In this document: one piece after another, positions 54,180 through 62,625 of the stretch
How the letters are laid out: each line of letters starts with the position of its first letter
How positions within the stretch are numbered: the first letter of the stretch is position 1
Assembly (NCBI GenBank): GCA_937927415.1
Contig: CALBDS010000004.1
Location: 1 to 64,000, forward strand
Direction: 5' to 3'
Length of the DNA stretch: 64,000 bases
From: an uncultured Rhodospirillaceae bacterium
Lineage (GTDB): Bacteria; Pseudomonadota; Alphaproteobacteria; Azospirillales; Azospirillaceae
Program-made: the position numbers and the translations under genes
The notes under the pieces: model-generated
What the model was told of the DNA's origin: nothing
The model's input: the letters and a program-made list of their open reading frames with translations, nothing else
The model's database searches: none

Positions 54180-55328
54180 ATGCTGATCGAACGGCCCTTT
54201 GCCACCATCAACGACACCACGTTGCGCGACGGGGAGCAGACGGCGGGCGTGGCCTTCACCCTGGACGAGAAGATCGCCATCGCCCGCGCGCTGGACGCCG
54301 CCGGGGTGCCGGAGCTGGAAATCGGCATCCCGGCCATGGGCGAGGACGAGCGCGAGGGCATCCGCGCCGTGGCCTCGCTGGGCCTGCGCGCCCGGCTGAT
54401 GGTGTGGTGCCGCATGCACGACACCGACCTGAAGGCGGCGCAGGCGTGCGGCGTGGACTTTCTCAACCTGTCCATGCCGGTGTCCGACATCCAGATCGGG
54501 CGCAAGCTGCGCCGCACCCGCGACTGGGCGCTGGCGGAGATCGAGCGCAAGGTCAAGCAGGCCTGCGATCTGGGGTACGAGGTCAGCCTGGGGGGCGAGG
54601 ATTCCTCGCGCGCCGACATGGATTTCATCCTCGCCGCGGTGACGGTGGCGCAAGGGGCCGGCGCCCGCCGGTTCCGCTTCGCCGACACGCTGGGGGTGCT
54701 GGACCCGTTCCAGACCCGGGCGTGCATCGAGCGCATCCGCCGGGAAACCGACATCGAAATCGAAATGCACGCCCACGACGATCTGGGGCTGGCGACCGCC
54801 AATTCGCTGGCCGCCATCCAGGGTGGCGCCACCCATGTCAACACCACCGTCAACGGCCTGGGCGAACGCGCCGGCAACGCGCCGATGGAAGAGGTGGTGA
54901 TGGCGATGAAGGTGCTGTACGGCCGCCCGACCGGGGTGGACACCCGCGCGCTGTCGGCCATTTCCCATCTGGTGGAAGCGGCGTCCAACCGTCCGGTGGC
55001 GGTCAACAAATCCATCGTCGGCGATGCCGTCTTCACCCACGAGGCGGGCATCCACGTCGATGGGTTGCTGCGCGACCGCCAGACCTACCAGGGCTTCGAC
55101 CCGGCGGAGGTGGGGCGCGAGCACCGCATCGTGCTGGGCAAGCATTCCGGCACCTCCGCCATCAAGATGGCCTATGCCCAGATCGGCGTGGCCGTGGACG
55201 ACACCGCGGCCCAGGCGATCCTGCCGCGGGTGCGGGCGCTCGCGACCCGCGCCAAACGTCCGCCGACATCGCAGGAACTGATGACCTTCCACGCCGACAT
55301 CGGTCTGGCCGCCACCCTGTCCGAATAA
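54180..55328 (+). CDS. nifV: NifV, homocitrate synthase
   Basis: A 382-residue enzyme condensing acetyl-CoA with 2-oxoglutarate to give homocitrate, the organic ligand of FeMo-co. The TIM barrel has the metal and catalytic motif NDTTLRDGEQTAGV, the HAHDDLG motif and the C-terminal GKHSGTSAIK segment. ATG at 54180; a GTG three codons upstream is an alternative. It is 25 bp upstream of cysE. Confidence 0.97.
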   Translation: MLIERPFATINDTTLRDGEQTAGVAFTLDEKIAIARALDAAGVPELEIGIPAMGEDEREGIRAVASLGLRARLMVWCRMHDTDLKAAQACGVDFLNLSMPVSDIQIGRKLRRTRDWALAEIERKVKQACDLGYEVSLGGEDSSRADMDFILAAVTVAQGAGARRFRFADTLGVLDPFQTRACIERIRRETDIEIEMHAHDDLGLATANSLAAIQGGATHVNTTVNGLGERAGNAPMEEVVMAMKVLYGRPTGVDTRALSAISHLVEAASNRPVAVNKSIVGDAVFTHEAGIHVDGLLRDRQTYQGFDPAEVGREHRIVLGKHSGTSAIKMAYAQIGVAVDDTAAQAILPRVRALATRAKRPPTSQELMTFHADIGLAATLSE

Positions 55329-55353
55329 GTCCGGTCCCACGGGAGATCCCGCC

Positions 55354-56196
55354 ATGGCTGCCGATTCCGCCGTCCCCCCCGGTCTGGTCCGGCTCATCCG
55401 GGAAGACGTGCTGTGCGTCTTCGACCGTGACCCCGCCGCCCGCACGGTGTGGGAAGTGCTGACCTGCTACCCCGGCATTCACGCCCTGATCGCCCACCGC
55501 CTGTCCCATGCCCTGTGGAAGCGGGGGTTCCGCTGGCCGGCGCGGTTCCTGTCGTACCTGTCCCGCGCGGTGACCAACATCGACATCCACCCCGGTGCCC
55601 GCATCGGGCGGCGCTTCTTCATCGACCATGGTGCGGGCGTGGTGATCGGGGAGACGGCGGAGGTGGGCAACGACGTGACGCTCTACCACGGGGTCACGCT
55701 GGGCGGCACCTCGTGGAACAAGGGCAAGCGCCACCCCACCCTGGGCGACGGCGTGCTGGTGGGATCGGGGGCCAAGATCCTCGGCCCCATCACCGTGGGC
55801 GCCAACGCGCGGGTCGGCGCCAATTCGGTGGTGACCAAGGAGGTGCCGGACGGCATGACCGTGGTCGGCATTCCCGGCCGTCTGGTCCGCCCGGCGGGCC
55901 AGGGCCGCAACCGCCAGGACGGCATCGACCTGGACCACCATCTGATGCCCGACCCAGTGGGCAAGGCGATTTCCTGCCTGATCGACCACATCAACCGCAT
56001 CGAAGCGCGGCTGGAAGCCCACGCTTCGGCGGAGGAGGCGGAACGGCTGGGGCATCTGACCGGGGTGGTCTGCAACTCCTGCGGCAACATCTGCGATCAG
56101 GAGGATTGCGGCGCCGCCGACCTCGATCCCCGCACGCCGCTGGAACGGGCGGTGGAGGCGGCGGTCAACGCCGCCAGCCTCAAACAGACCCACTGA
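55354..56196 (+). CDS. cysE: Serine O-acetyltransferase, nif-linked, with C-terminal Cys cluster
   Basis: A 280-residue hexapeptide-repeat acetyltransferase making O-acetylserine for cysteine synthesis, which feeds NifS. The catalytic region has IDIHPGARIGRRFFIDHG and VTLYHGVTLGGTSWNKGKRHPTL, followed by the parallel beta-helix. After residue about 235 it has an extra segment CNSCGNICDQEDC with four Cys, unusual for SAT and perhaps metal binding. It lies in the nif operon between nifV and nifW. Housekeeping cysE is presumably elsewhere. Confidence 0.94.
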   Translation: MAADSAVPPGLVRLIREDVLCVFDRDPAARTVWEVLTCYPGIHALIAHRLSHALWKRGFRWPARFLSYLSRAVTNIDIHPGARIGRRFFIDHGAGVVIGETAEVGNDVTLYHGVTLGGTSWNKGKRHPTLGDGVLVGSGAKILGPITVGANARVGANSVVTKEVPDGMTVVGIPGRLVRPAGQGRNRQDGIDLDHHLMPDPVGKAISCLIDHINRIEARLEAHASAEEAERLGHLTGVVCNSCGNICDQEDCGAADLDPRTPLERAVEAAVNAASLKQTH

Positions 56197-56286
56197 TTTT
56201 TCCGCAAACCCGATTTTTCAGTCACCCCAGGCCGGCGGACCTTCCCCCCTCCCAACCCGCCGGTCCCCACGAGGAGCGCCCATCCC

Positions 56287-56616
56287 ATGAGCTTCAAGGA
56301 CGATCTGGAAGACCTGGAAACGGCCGAGGATTTCCTGACCTTCCTCGGCGTTCCCTTTGACCGCCGGGTGGTGAACGTCAACCGCCTGCACATCCTGCAG
56401 CGTTTCCACGACTACCTTGCCAGCGACACCGGCATTGAGGGTCTGGACGACGAGGGGATGGCGACCCGCTACCGGCTGCACCTGCAGCGGGCATACCAGG
56501 ATTTCGTCACCTCCTCCGCCATCACGGAAAAGGTGTTCAAGGTGCACCAGGAGCAGGCCCAGCGCATGAGCGACCGCTTCGTGCCGCTCGACAGCCTCAT
56601 CGCGCCGCTGAAGTAA
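56287..56616 (+). CDS. nifW: NifW, nitrogenase stabilising/protective protein
   Basis: A 109-residue protein with the NifW pattern DLEDLETAEDFLTFLGVPFD and the central RVVNVNRLHILQRFHDYL, which interacts with MoFe protein and helps keep it active in the presence of oxygen. GAGGAGCGCC precedes the ATG. Last gene of the second nif cluster; its 3' end overlaps by 20 bp the 3' end of a convergent MFS gene, so no terminator fits between them. Confidence 0.96.
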   Translation: MSFKDDLEDLETAEDFLTFLGVPFDRRVVNVNRLHILQRFHDYLASDTGIEGLDDEGMATRYRLHLQRAYQDFVTSSAITEKVFKVHQEQAQRMSDRFVPLDSLIAPLK

Positions 56617-57811
56617 CCGCCACCCGCACCATCACCACGGCCATCAGCCCCATGACGGCGATCACCGCCGCCATGGGGATTGCCGTGCCGTTGTCCATGG
56701 CCCCCACCGCCATGCCGGTGCCGGCCCCCAGAATGAATTGCATCACCCCCATCAGTGCGGCCGCACTGCCGGCGTTGCTGCGGGCGCGGGACATGGCCGA
56801 GGCGGCACCGTTGGCCATGATGCAGCCGATGCTGGAAATCGCCAGGAACAGCGGCACCAGCAGCCCGGCGATGCCGCCGGTGCCGGTGGCCACCGCCGCC
56901 AGCAGCAGAACGCCCGCCGCGGCATAGCCCGTCACCGCCACCCGCAGGATGCGGGTTTCGCTGAAATGGCGCAGCAGCCGCACGTTCACCTGCGACAGGA
57001 TCACCATACCCAGCGCGTTGGCGGCGAAGATCAGGCTGTAGACCTGCGGCGACAGCCCGTTCTGGTCGATCAGCACCATGGGCGAACTGGTGATATAGGC
57101 GAACAGCCCGGCCATGACGCACCCGCCCGACAGGGTGAAGGCGATGAAGGCCCGGTCGCGCAGCAGCCCGCCCCACGCCCGCAGCATGCCCGTCACCCCA
57201 TCCTCGGACCGGCGTTCGGGCGGCAGGCTTTCCCGCAGCCACAGATGGACCGCCAGCGCCGCCGCCAGACCGACCGCGGCCAGCAGCCAGAACAGAACCC
57301 GCCAGCCGGCCACCAGCAGCAATTGCCCGCCCACGATCGGCGCCAGGATCGGGGCCAGCCCCACCACCAGCATCAGCGACGACAACACCCGTGCGGCATC
57401 CCGCCCGTCGAACAGGTCGCGGATCATCGCCCGCCCGATCACCATGCCGGCACTGCCGCCGAACGCCTGGAGCATCCGCACGGCGATCAACTGCTCAACC
57501 GAGGTGACCATCGCCGCCAGGGCCGAGGCGACCGCGTACAGCAGCACCCCGGCGATCAGCGGCCCGCGCCGGCCGTAACGGTCGGACAGCGGGCCGTAAA
57601 TCAACTGCCCCAGCGCCATCCCGGCCAGGAACGTCGCCAGACTGACCTGCACCGCGCCGGGGGATGCCCCCAGATCCCCGGCAATGCGGGGAAACGCCGG
57701 CAGGTACATGTCGATCGACAGGGGGCCGAAGGCCGACAAGGCCCCCAGCACCACGGTCAGACGACGGAACCGGGCCGGAGTCATGGCGGCCACGGGAACA
57801 GTGTCGGTCAT
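56597..57811 (-). CDS. MFS drug resistance transporter, Bcr/CflA type
   Basis: A 404-residue, 12-helix major facilitator protein. The loop 2-3 motif GPLSDRYGRRGPL and the Bcr/CflA landmark MYLPAFPRIA near residue 35 are present. It probably exports drugs or metabolites; substrate unknown. It lies 21 bp after the nitroreductase gene in one transcript, and both are divergent from a LysR regulator, the likely controller. Its 3' end overlaps nifW by 20 bp. Confidence 0.92.
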   Translation of the reverse strand: MTDTVPVAAMTPARFRRLTVVLGALSAFGPLSIDMYLPAFPRIAGDLGASPGAVQVSLATFLAGMALGQLIYGPLSDRYGRRGPLIAGVLLYAVASALAAMVTSVEQLIAVRMLQAFGGSAGMVIGRAMIRDLFDGRDAARVLSSLMLVVGLAPILAPIVGGQLLLVAGWRVLFWLLAAVGLAAALAVHLWLRESLPPERRSEDGVTGMLRAWGGLLRDRAFIAFTLSGGCVMAGLFAYITSSPMVLIDQNGLSPQVYSLIFAANALGMVILSQVNVRLLRHFSETRILRVAVTGYAAAGVLLLAAVATGTGGIAGLLVPLFLAISSIGCIMANGAASAMSRARSNAGSAAALMGVMQFILGAGTGMAVGAMDNGTAIPMAAVIAVMGLMAVVMVRVAVTSAAR

Positions 57812-57832
57812 TCAGAACATCCCAAAAGACGG

Positions 57833-58435
57833 TCAGGCGAAGCGGCACGCCTCGTCGAAGCTCAGCCGCGGCAGGCGCGGGTACAGGGCTTCGGCCTTGC
57901 CGTAACCGATGTTGATCAGCAGGTTGGCCGCCCACGGGCTGCCGGGGAAGAACGCGGCCCCCACCTTTTCCTTGTCGAAACCGGACATCGGCCCGCAATC
58001 CAGCCCCACAGCGCGCAGGGCCAGGATCAGATAGGCGGCCTGGAGCGAGCTGTTGCGGAAGGCGGTTTCCTCCAGCAACGCGGGGTTGCTGCGGAACATC
58101 TCCGGTGCGGCGGCAAAATGGGGGAACAGGGTGGGAAGCGTGTCGGGGAACGAGCGGTCGAAGGCGACGATGGCCGTCACCGGGGCGGCCATGGTCTTGT
58201 CCACATTGCCAGGGGACAGGGCAGGTTTCAACCTGTCCTTGCCGTCGGCGCTGGTGACGAAGACCACCCGCATGGGCTGGGTGTTCATGCTGGTCGGCCC
58301 CATCCGGGCAAGATCGTAAGCCTGCTGCAGCAGGGCCGGATCAACCGGGCGGTCCTGCCACGCGGAATGGGTGCGGGCGTCGCGGAACAGAACGTCGAGT
58401 GCGGCGGGGGTGACGGAACCGGCATCAACAGACAT
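57833..58435 (-). CDS. Nitroreductase family protein, RutE-like (malonic semialdehyde reductase)
   Basis: A 200-residue FMN reductase of the RutE/YdfG group (start region DVLFRDARTHSAWQDRPV, then GPTSMNTQPMRVVFV and the C-terminal INIGYG). RutE-like proteins reduce 3-oxopropanoate in pyrimidine breakdown or, in related families, nitro compounds. No other rut gene is adjacent, so the role is not fixed. It leads a two-gene transcript with the MFS exporter. Confidence 0.85.
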   Translation of the reverse strand: MSVDAGSVTPAALDVLFRDARTHSAWQDRPVDPALLQQAYDLARMGPTSMNTQPMRVVFVTSADGKDRLKPALSPGNVDKTMAAPVTAIVAFDRSFPDTLPTLFPHFAAAPEMFRSNPALLEETAFRNSSLQAAYLILALRAVGLDCGPMSGFDKEKVGAAFFPGSPWAANLLINIGYGKAEALYPRLPRLSFDEACRFA

Positions 58436-58464
58436 GGCGGTAAATCCACAAAAATGGAATGCGA

Positions 58465-58490
58465 ATGGGATCGTACTGTCGGACTCCCAT
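58465..58490. promoter_or_regulatory. Candidate LysR-regulator site
   Basis: The inverted repeat ATGGGA (58465-58470) and TCCCAT (58485-58490), with a 14-base spacer, lies between the divergent nitroreductase and LysR genes. Its size and place fit an operator for the LysR protein, but no T-N11-A core is strongly marked. Confidence 0.4.
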
Positions 58491-58534
58491 CCTCATTAAT
58501 CAAATCGATAGATCATATGGGTGACATTCGTGGC

Positions 58535-59446
58535 ATGGATATCAACGCCATCGACCTCAACCTGCTGAAAGCCTTCGACGCGCTGATGGTGGAACGGGGG
58601 GTGACCCGTGCCGCCCAGCGCATCGGCCTGTCGCAGCCAGCCATGAGCCACGCCCTGGCGCGGCTGCGCGACCTGTTCAAGGACGATCTGTTCGTGCGGA
58701 CCCCGGCGGGGCTGGAGCCGACCAACCGGGCGCGCGATCTGGCGGCCCTGTTGGAACCGGCGCTGGAAGGGGTGCGGGCGGCCCTCAACCTCGCCAACGG
58801 CTTCGATCCCGCCACCAGCCACCGCACCTTCACCGCCGCCATGGCGGAATACGCCGAAATCGCGCTGGTGGAACGGCTGACCGAACAGTTCGAGCGGCTG
58901 GCCCCGGCGGCGTCCCTGCGGCTGATCCCCGCCACATCGACCGATTACGAAGGGCTGCTGGACCGCGGGTCGGCGGATGTGGCGCTGCTGCACCTGCGCG
59001 ACTCGCCGGTGCGGTTCGAACGGCGGGTGGCGTTCTGCGATCCCATGGTGGTGATGGCCCGGCCCGGCAATCCGTGGCTGGACCAGCCGCTGACGCTGGC
59101 CCGTTACGCCGCCCTGCCCCATGTGCTGGTGTCGCCGCGCGGCACGGTCACCGGCGGCATGGACGAGGCGCTGGCCCAGCACGGGCTGAGCCGCCGCATC
59201 AGCCTGTTCGTCGGCACCTATATGGCGTTGCCGCTGGCGCTGGCCCGGTCGGATCTGGTGGCGACGGTCCCGGCCCACACCGCCCGGCGAATCGCCGACA
59301 TGGCCGGGCTGGAGATCCATCCCCTGCCCTTTGCCCGCCGGTCGGAGGTCTCCATGGTCTGGCACCGCCGCTGCCGCAGCGACCCGGCACAGGAATGGTT
59401 CCGCACGCTGATCCTGAAACCGATGGACGCCGACGTGACCGTTTAA
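58535..59446 (+). CDS. LysR family transcriptional regulator
   Basis: A 303-residue LTTR with N-terminal winged HTH (about 1-60, TRAAQRIGLSQPAMSHALARLRD as recognition region) and a C-terminal periplasmic-binding-like effector domain (about 90-300). It is divergent from the nitroreductase-MFS pair and probably regulates both them and itself. ATG at 58517 is an alternative start. Effector unknown. The bidirectional terminator at 59456-59490 follows. Confidence 0.92.
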   Translation: MDINAIDLNLLKAFDALMVERGVTRAAQRIGLSQPAMSHALARLRDLFKDDLFVRTPAGLEPTNRARDLAALLEPALEGVRAALNLANGFDPATSHRTFTAAMAEYAEIALVERLTEQFERLAPAASLRLIPATSTDYEGLLDRGSADVALLHLRDSPVRFERRVAFCDPMVVMARPGNPWLDQPLTLARYAALPHVLVSPRGTVTGGMDEALAQHGLSRRISLFVGTYMALPLALARSDLVATVPAHTARRIADMAGLEIHPLPFARRSEVSMVWHRRCRSDPAQEWFRTLILKPMDADVTV

Positions 59447-59455
59447 AAACGCAGA

Positions 59456-59490
59456 CGGCAGGCGCGCGGGGAAAACCCCGCGGCCTGCCG
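59456..59490. terminator. Bidirectional terminator between LysR and decarboxylase genes
   Basis: A 15-bp stem with one bulged G (59456-59463 with 59483-59490, and 59465-59471 with 59476-59482, loop AAAA). On the minus strand it is followed by TCTGCGTTTTTAAAC, so it ends the decarboxylase transcript. Confidence 0.85.
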
Positions 59491-59521
59491 GCGGTGCGTG
59501 GCCGTCATGATGGGCGGCGGA

Positions 59522-60655
59522 TCAGATGCAGTGGTACGAGAGCGGGGCGAAGCCGTTGAAGCACACCGCCGAATAGGTGGTGGTATAGGCCCCCGTCGCG
59601 TGGATGCGCACCCGGTCGCCGGCCTTCAGATCCAGCGGCAGGGCGTATTCGGCGCGCTCATACAGCACGTCGGCGCTGTCGCAGGTGGGACCGGCCAGGA
59701 TCACCGGCTCGCAATCGTCCGCCCGTTCGCCCAGCACCTCGATGGGGTACTGGATGGCCTCGTCCATGGTTTCGGCCAGACCGCCGAACTTGCCGATGTC
59801 GAGATAGACCCAACGCTTCACGTCGCCCGCCGACTTGCGCGACACCAGCACCACTTCGCTTTCGATCACGCCGGCGCTGCCGACCATGCCGCGGCCCGGC
59901 TCGACGATGGTTTCCGGCAGGTGGTTGCCGAAGTGACGGCGCAGGCTGTCGAAAATCGCCTGACCATAGGCCGCCGATTCCGGCACGTCGGTGCGGTAGC
60001 GGGTGGGGAAACCGCCGCCCATGTTGATCATGCCCAGGTCGATGCCCAGGATTTCCAGCTCACGGAACAGCTGGGCCACTTCGAAGATGGCCTTGTCCCA
60101 CTGGGTCAGATCCTTTTGCTGCGAACCGACGTGGAACGACACGCCCCACGGGGTCACGCCCATGTCGCGGGCCTTGATGAGCAGGTCGCGGGCCATGGGC
60201 AGGTCGCAGCCGAACTTGCGCGACAGCGGCCATTCGGCACCCTCGCCCGAGGTCAGGATGCGGCAGAACACACGCGCACCGGGGGCGGCGCGGGCGATCT
60301 TTTCCAATTCCTCGATGCTGTCATAGGCGAACAGGCGCACACCCTTTTCAAAGGCGATGCGGATGTCCGCTTCCTTCTTGATGGTGTTGCCGAAGGAAAT
60401 GCGGTCGGGCGTGCAGCCGGCGGCCAGCACCATGTCGATTTCCGGCACGCTGGCGGTGTCGAAGGCCGACCCCAGACGGGTCAGCAGCGACAGGATTTCC
60501 GGGGCCGGGTTCGCCTTGACCGCGTAGAAGATGCGCGCGTCGGGCAGCGCCTCGTTCAGCGCACGGTAATTCTCTTCCACCACGTCCAGATCAAGGACAA
60601 GGCACGGGGTCTGCGGGCGCTGTTCGTCGAAAAAGCGCGCAATCTTCTCGTTCAT
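59522..60655 (-). CDS. Ornithine/lysine decarboxylase, fold III (ODC/Ldc family)
   Basis: A 377-residue PLP enzyme of the alanine-racemase fold, making putrescine or cadaverine. Lys47 in YAVKANP binds PLP and Cys325 in GPTCDSAD is the active-site cysteine supplied by the partner subunit; the HVGSQ and GGGFPTRY segments are intact. GGGAG lies 6 bp before ATG at 60655. The 400-bp leader holds a 33-codon ORF and a terminator-like hairpin, so expression is probably controlled by polyamine or amino-acid supply. Confidence 0.95.
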   Translation of the reverse strand: MNEKIARFFDEQRPQTPCLVLDLDVVEENYRALNEALPDARIFYAVKANPAPEILSLLTRLGSAFDTASVPEIDMVLAAGCTPDRISFGNTIKKEADIRIAFEKGVRLFAYDSIEELEKIARAAPGARVFCRILTSGEGAEWPLSRKFGCDLPMARDLLIKARDMGVTPWGVSFHVGSQQKDLTQWDKAIFEVAQLFRELEILGIDLGMINMGGGFPTRYRTDVPESAAYGQAIFDSLRRHFGNHLPETIVEPGRGMVGSAGVIESEVVLVSRKSAGDVKRWVYLDIGKFGGLAETMDEAIQYPIEVLGERADDCEPVILAGPTCDSADVLYERAEYALPLDLKAGDRVRIHATGAYTTTYSAVCFNGFAPLSYHCI

Positions 60656-60706
60656 CTTCGTCTCCCGGACACAAGATGCTGGACGCAATTCAGGTGATGT
60701 GCGGAC

Positions 60707-60767
60707 AAAAACGGAGCGGCCGAACGCGCCACGGCGATCCGAAAGACGGATCAGGCGTTCAGGCCGC
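60707..60767 (-). promoter_or_regulatory. Terminator-like hairpin in the decarboxylase leader
   Basis: Read on the minus strand, an outer stem (60767-60754 with 60730-60716, GCGGCC/ACGCC parts pairing around a bulge) encloses a perfect 6-bp hairpin (60752-60747 with 60741-60736). It is followed by five T (complement of 60707-60711). It ends about 50 nt before the decarboxylase start and overlaps the stop codon of the leader ORF, as in an attenuator. Confidence 0.6.
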
Positions 60768-60852
60768 CCATACTGGACTGCCGGGGACTGTTCAAACAGA
60801 CGACAAGTCGAAGACGGGTGGGCTTCGGCCCACCGACAACAACATGAACCAT
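60751..60852 (-). CDS. 33-residue leader ORF of the decarboxylase gene
   Basis: A small ORF with GGAGG 5 bp before its ATG, encoding MVHVVVGGPKPTRLRLVVCL... and ending ...SSMGGLNA (33 residues; not quoted in full). It has Arg-containing TRLRL codons and its codons 7-12 form a 7-bp stem with a UUCG-type loop (60817-60834). The stop codon lies inside the terminator-like hairpin at 60707-60767. The strong ribosome site and tight coupling to the hairpin argue that it is a regulatory leader peptide; peptide function is inferred. Confidence 0.6.
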   Translation of the reverse strand: MVHVVVGGPKPTRLRLVVCLNSPRQSSMGGLNA

Positions 60853-61083
60853 CGTAACCTCCAAGTCGCCGCCTTGCTTAAGGGACGGTCGGGGATCACG
60901 CGTTACGTCGTTGCATAACCACATCTCGAAAAGACGAGGGGCGGGCCAGCGGCACGTGCGCTTGCGAGTTCGCGTTACATAGATCCAAAGGCCGGCGATG
61001 AAAAGAGGAAAATGCGCCGGCCGGCAAAAAAATCCGCTCACACGGCCGGGACGGTCATCAAACTGAAAAAGGTCTGTCAAAAC
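60853..61083. other. Divergent promoter region between decarboxylase leader and MgtC-like gene
   Basis: Holds the promoter side of the decarboxylase leader and of the MgtC-like gene. An 8-bp complementary pair flanks 60990-61021 and runs of A follow at 61025-61031. No confident promoter boxes or further genes are seen. Confidence 0.35.
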
Positions 61084-61590
61084 ATGGACTTACTTGATGA
61101 AACGACCCCCGCCGGGCTGGCGTTGCGGCTGCTGGCCGCCGCGGTGTGCGGCATGGTTTTGGGGCTGGACCGGGAAATGCGCGGCAAGGCGGCGGGCCTG
61201 CGCACGCTGACGCTGGTATCGGTCAGTTCGGCGGCCACCACGCTGGTGGCGGTGTCGCTCTACCGCACCGCCCTGGCCGCGGGGCACGGCAGCGACATGG
61301 ACCCCACCCGCGTCATCCAGGGGCTGGCCCAGGCCATCGGTTTCATCAGCGCCGGTGTCATGTTCCGCGCAGGCCTGAGCGTGCGCGGCGCCACCACCGC
61401 GGCGATGATCTGGATGGCCGGGGCGCTGGGAATCGCCTGTGGTGCCGGGTTCTTCACCATCGCCGGCATCACGCTGGTTTTGACTTTGCTGGTTACGGTG
61501 GTGCTGACACGGGTGGAGCGGCACTTCTTCCCGCCCGACTCGCGTGATGCCGATCAGGAGCGCCCCGACACCCCGAACCGCTTGCGGTAA
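61084..61590 (+). CDS. MgtC/SapB family membrane protein
   Basis: A 168-residue inner-membrane protein with the MgtC pattern: GLDREMRGKAAGLRTLTLV after the first helix, IGFISAGVMFR and the following GATTAAMIWMAGALG. Four to five hydrophobic segments. Family members help growth at low Mg or in stress; some modulate F1Fo-ATP synthase. ATG at 61012 with GAGG is a longer alternative. Its 3' end overlaps the convergent regulator gene by 37 bp. Confidence 0.88.
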   Translation: MDLLDETTPAGLALRLLAAAVCGMVLGLDREMRGKAAGLRTLTLVSVSSAATTLVAVSLYRTALAAGHGSDMDPTRVIQGLAQAIGFISAGVMFRAGLSVRGATTAAMIWMAGALGIACGAGFFTIAGITLVLTLLVTVVLTRVERHFFPPDSRDADQERPDTPNRLR

Positions 61591-62531
61591 AGCGCCGGGG
61601 TGGTGCCCAGACGGGTGCGGAAATGGTGACGCAGCGTGTCCGCCGACCCGAAGCCGCAGGCGGTGGTAATGTCCTCCACACCAAGGGCGGTGGTTTCCAG
61701 CAACTCCCGCGCCCGTGCCAGCCGTTCGGCGGTCAGCCAGTCGCCCGGCGCCTGCCCGGTGGTGTCCTGGAAGCGGCGCAGGAAGGTGCGGCGGCTCATG
61801 CCCGCCGCCGCGGCCATGGCATCCACGGTCCACGGATGGTCCAGCGCCCCACGCAGGCGGTCCAGCAGCGGTCCCAGCCGCGCGCCCTCCCGTTCCGGCG
61901 GCACCGGGCGTTCCACATACTGCGCCTGGCCGCCCTCGCGGTGGGCGGGCACCACCAGCCGGCGGGCCACGCGGTTGGCGGCGGTGGCGCCATGGTCGGC
62001 GCGGACGATGTGCAGGCACAGGTCGATCCCCGCCGCGCTGCCGGCAGAGGTCAGCACGTCCCCCTCGTCCACATACAGCACATCGGGGGCGAAGCGGACG
62101 GCGGGATGGGTTTCGGCCAGACGCGCGGCATAGCGCCAGTGGGTGGTCGCCCGCCGCCCGTCCAGCAGGCCGGTGGCGGCCAGCACGAAGACGCCGGAAC
62201 AGATGGACACCAGCCGCGCCCCCGCCCCGTGCGCCCGGCGCAGCGCCGCCGTCAGATCCGGCGGCACCGGCGTGTCGGCCCCGCGCCAGCCGGGAACGAT
62301 GACGGTGCCGGCCCCGTCCAGCACCTCCAGCCCGCCGTCGGCCACCAGCCGCACGCCGCCGGTGGCGCGCAGGGGGCCGGGGTCGGACGCCGCGACGGCG
62401 AAGGAATACCACCCCGCCCCCATCTCGGGCCGCGGCAGCCCGAACACCTCCACCGCAATGCCGAACTCGAAGGTGCACAGACCGTCATAGGCCAGAACGG
62501 CGACGCGGGGATTGATGGGCGGGATTGGCAT
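61554..62531 (-). CDS. GlxA-type AraC family regulator (DJ-1/PfpI-like sensor domain)
   Basis: A 325-residue regulator with an N-terminal DJ-1/PfpI-like domain (about 5-180, nucleophile-elbow-like SICSGVFVLA) and a C-terminal AraC HTH domain (about 225-320, two helix-turn-helix units including SRRTFLRRFQDTTGQAPG). It belongs to the GlxA/FtrA group controlling metabolite genes. No target is evident nearby. Start chosen at MPIPPINPRVAVLAYD; ATG at 62561 is ten codons earlier. Its 3' end overlaps the MgtC-like gene. Confidence 0.9.
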   Translation of the reverse strand: MPIPPINPRVAVLAYDGLCTFEFGIAVEVFGLPRPEMGAGWYSFAVAASDPGPLRATGGVRLVADGGLEVLDGAGTVIVPGWRGADTPVPPDLTAALRRAHGAGARLVSICSGVFVLAATGLLDGRRATTHWRYAARLAETHPAVRFAPDVLYVDEGDVLTSAGSAAGIDLCLHIVRADHGATAANRVARRLVVPAHREGGQAQYVERPVPPEREGARLGPLLDRLRGALDHPWTVDAMAAAAGMSRRTFLRRFQDTTGQAPGDWLTAERLARARELLETTALGVEDITTACGFGSADTLRHHFRTRLGTTPALYRKRFGVSGRS

Positions 62532-62625
62532 GATCTTCACGGTAAACGGCACCCGCGCCAATGGTCAAGGGACCGCTCCCTCCCCCACACTGGGCGCCAT
62601 CGCCACGCCTTTTCCGGAGCACGCC

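Noticed and set aside
56738..58534. Upstream extension of the LysR gene
   Set aside because: The open frame continues through the MFS and nitroreductase genes by antisense accident. The LTTR domain starts at MDINAIDLN.
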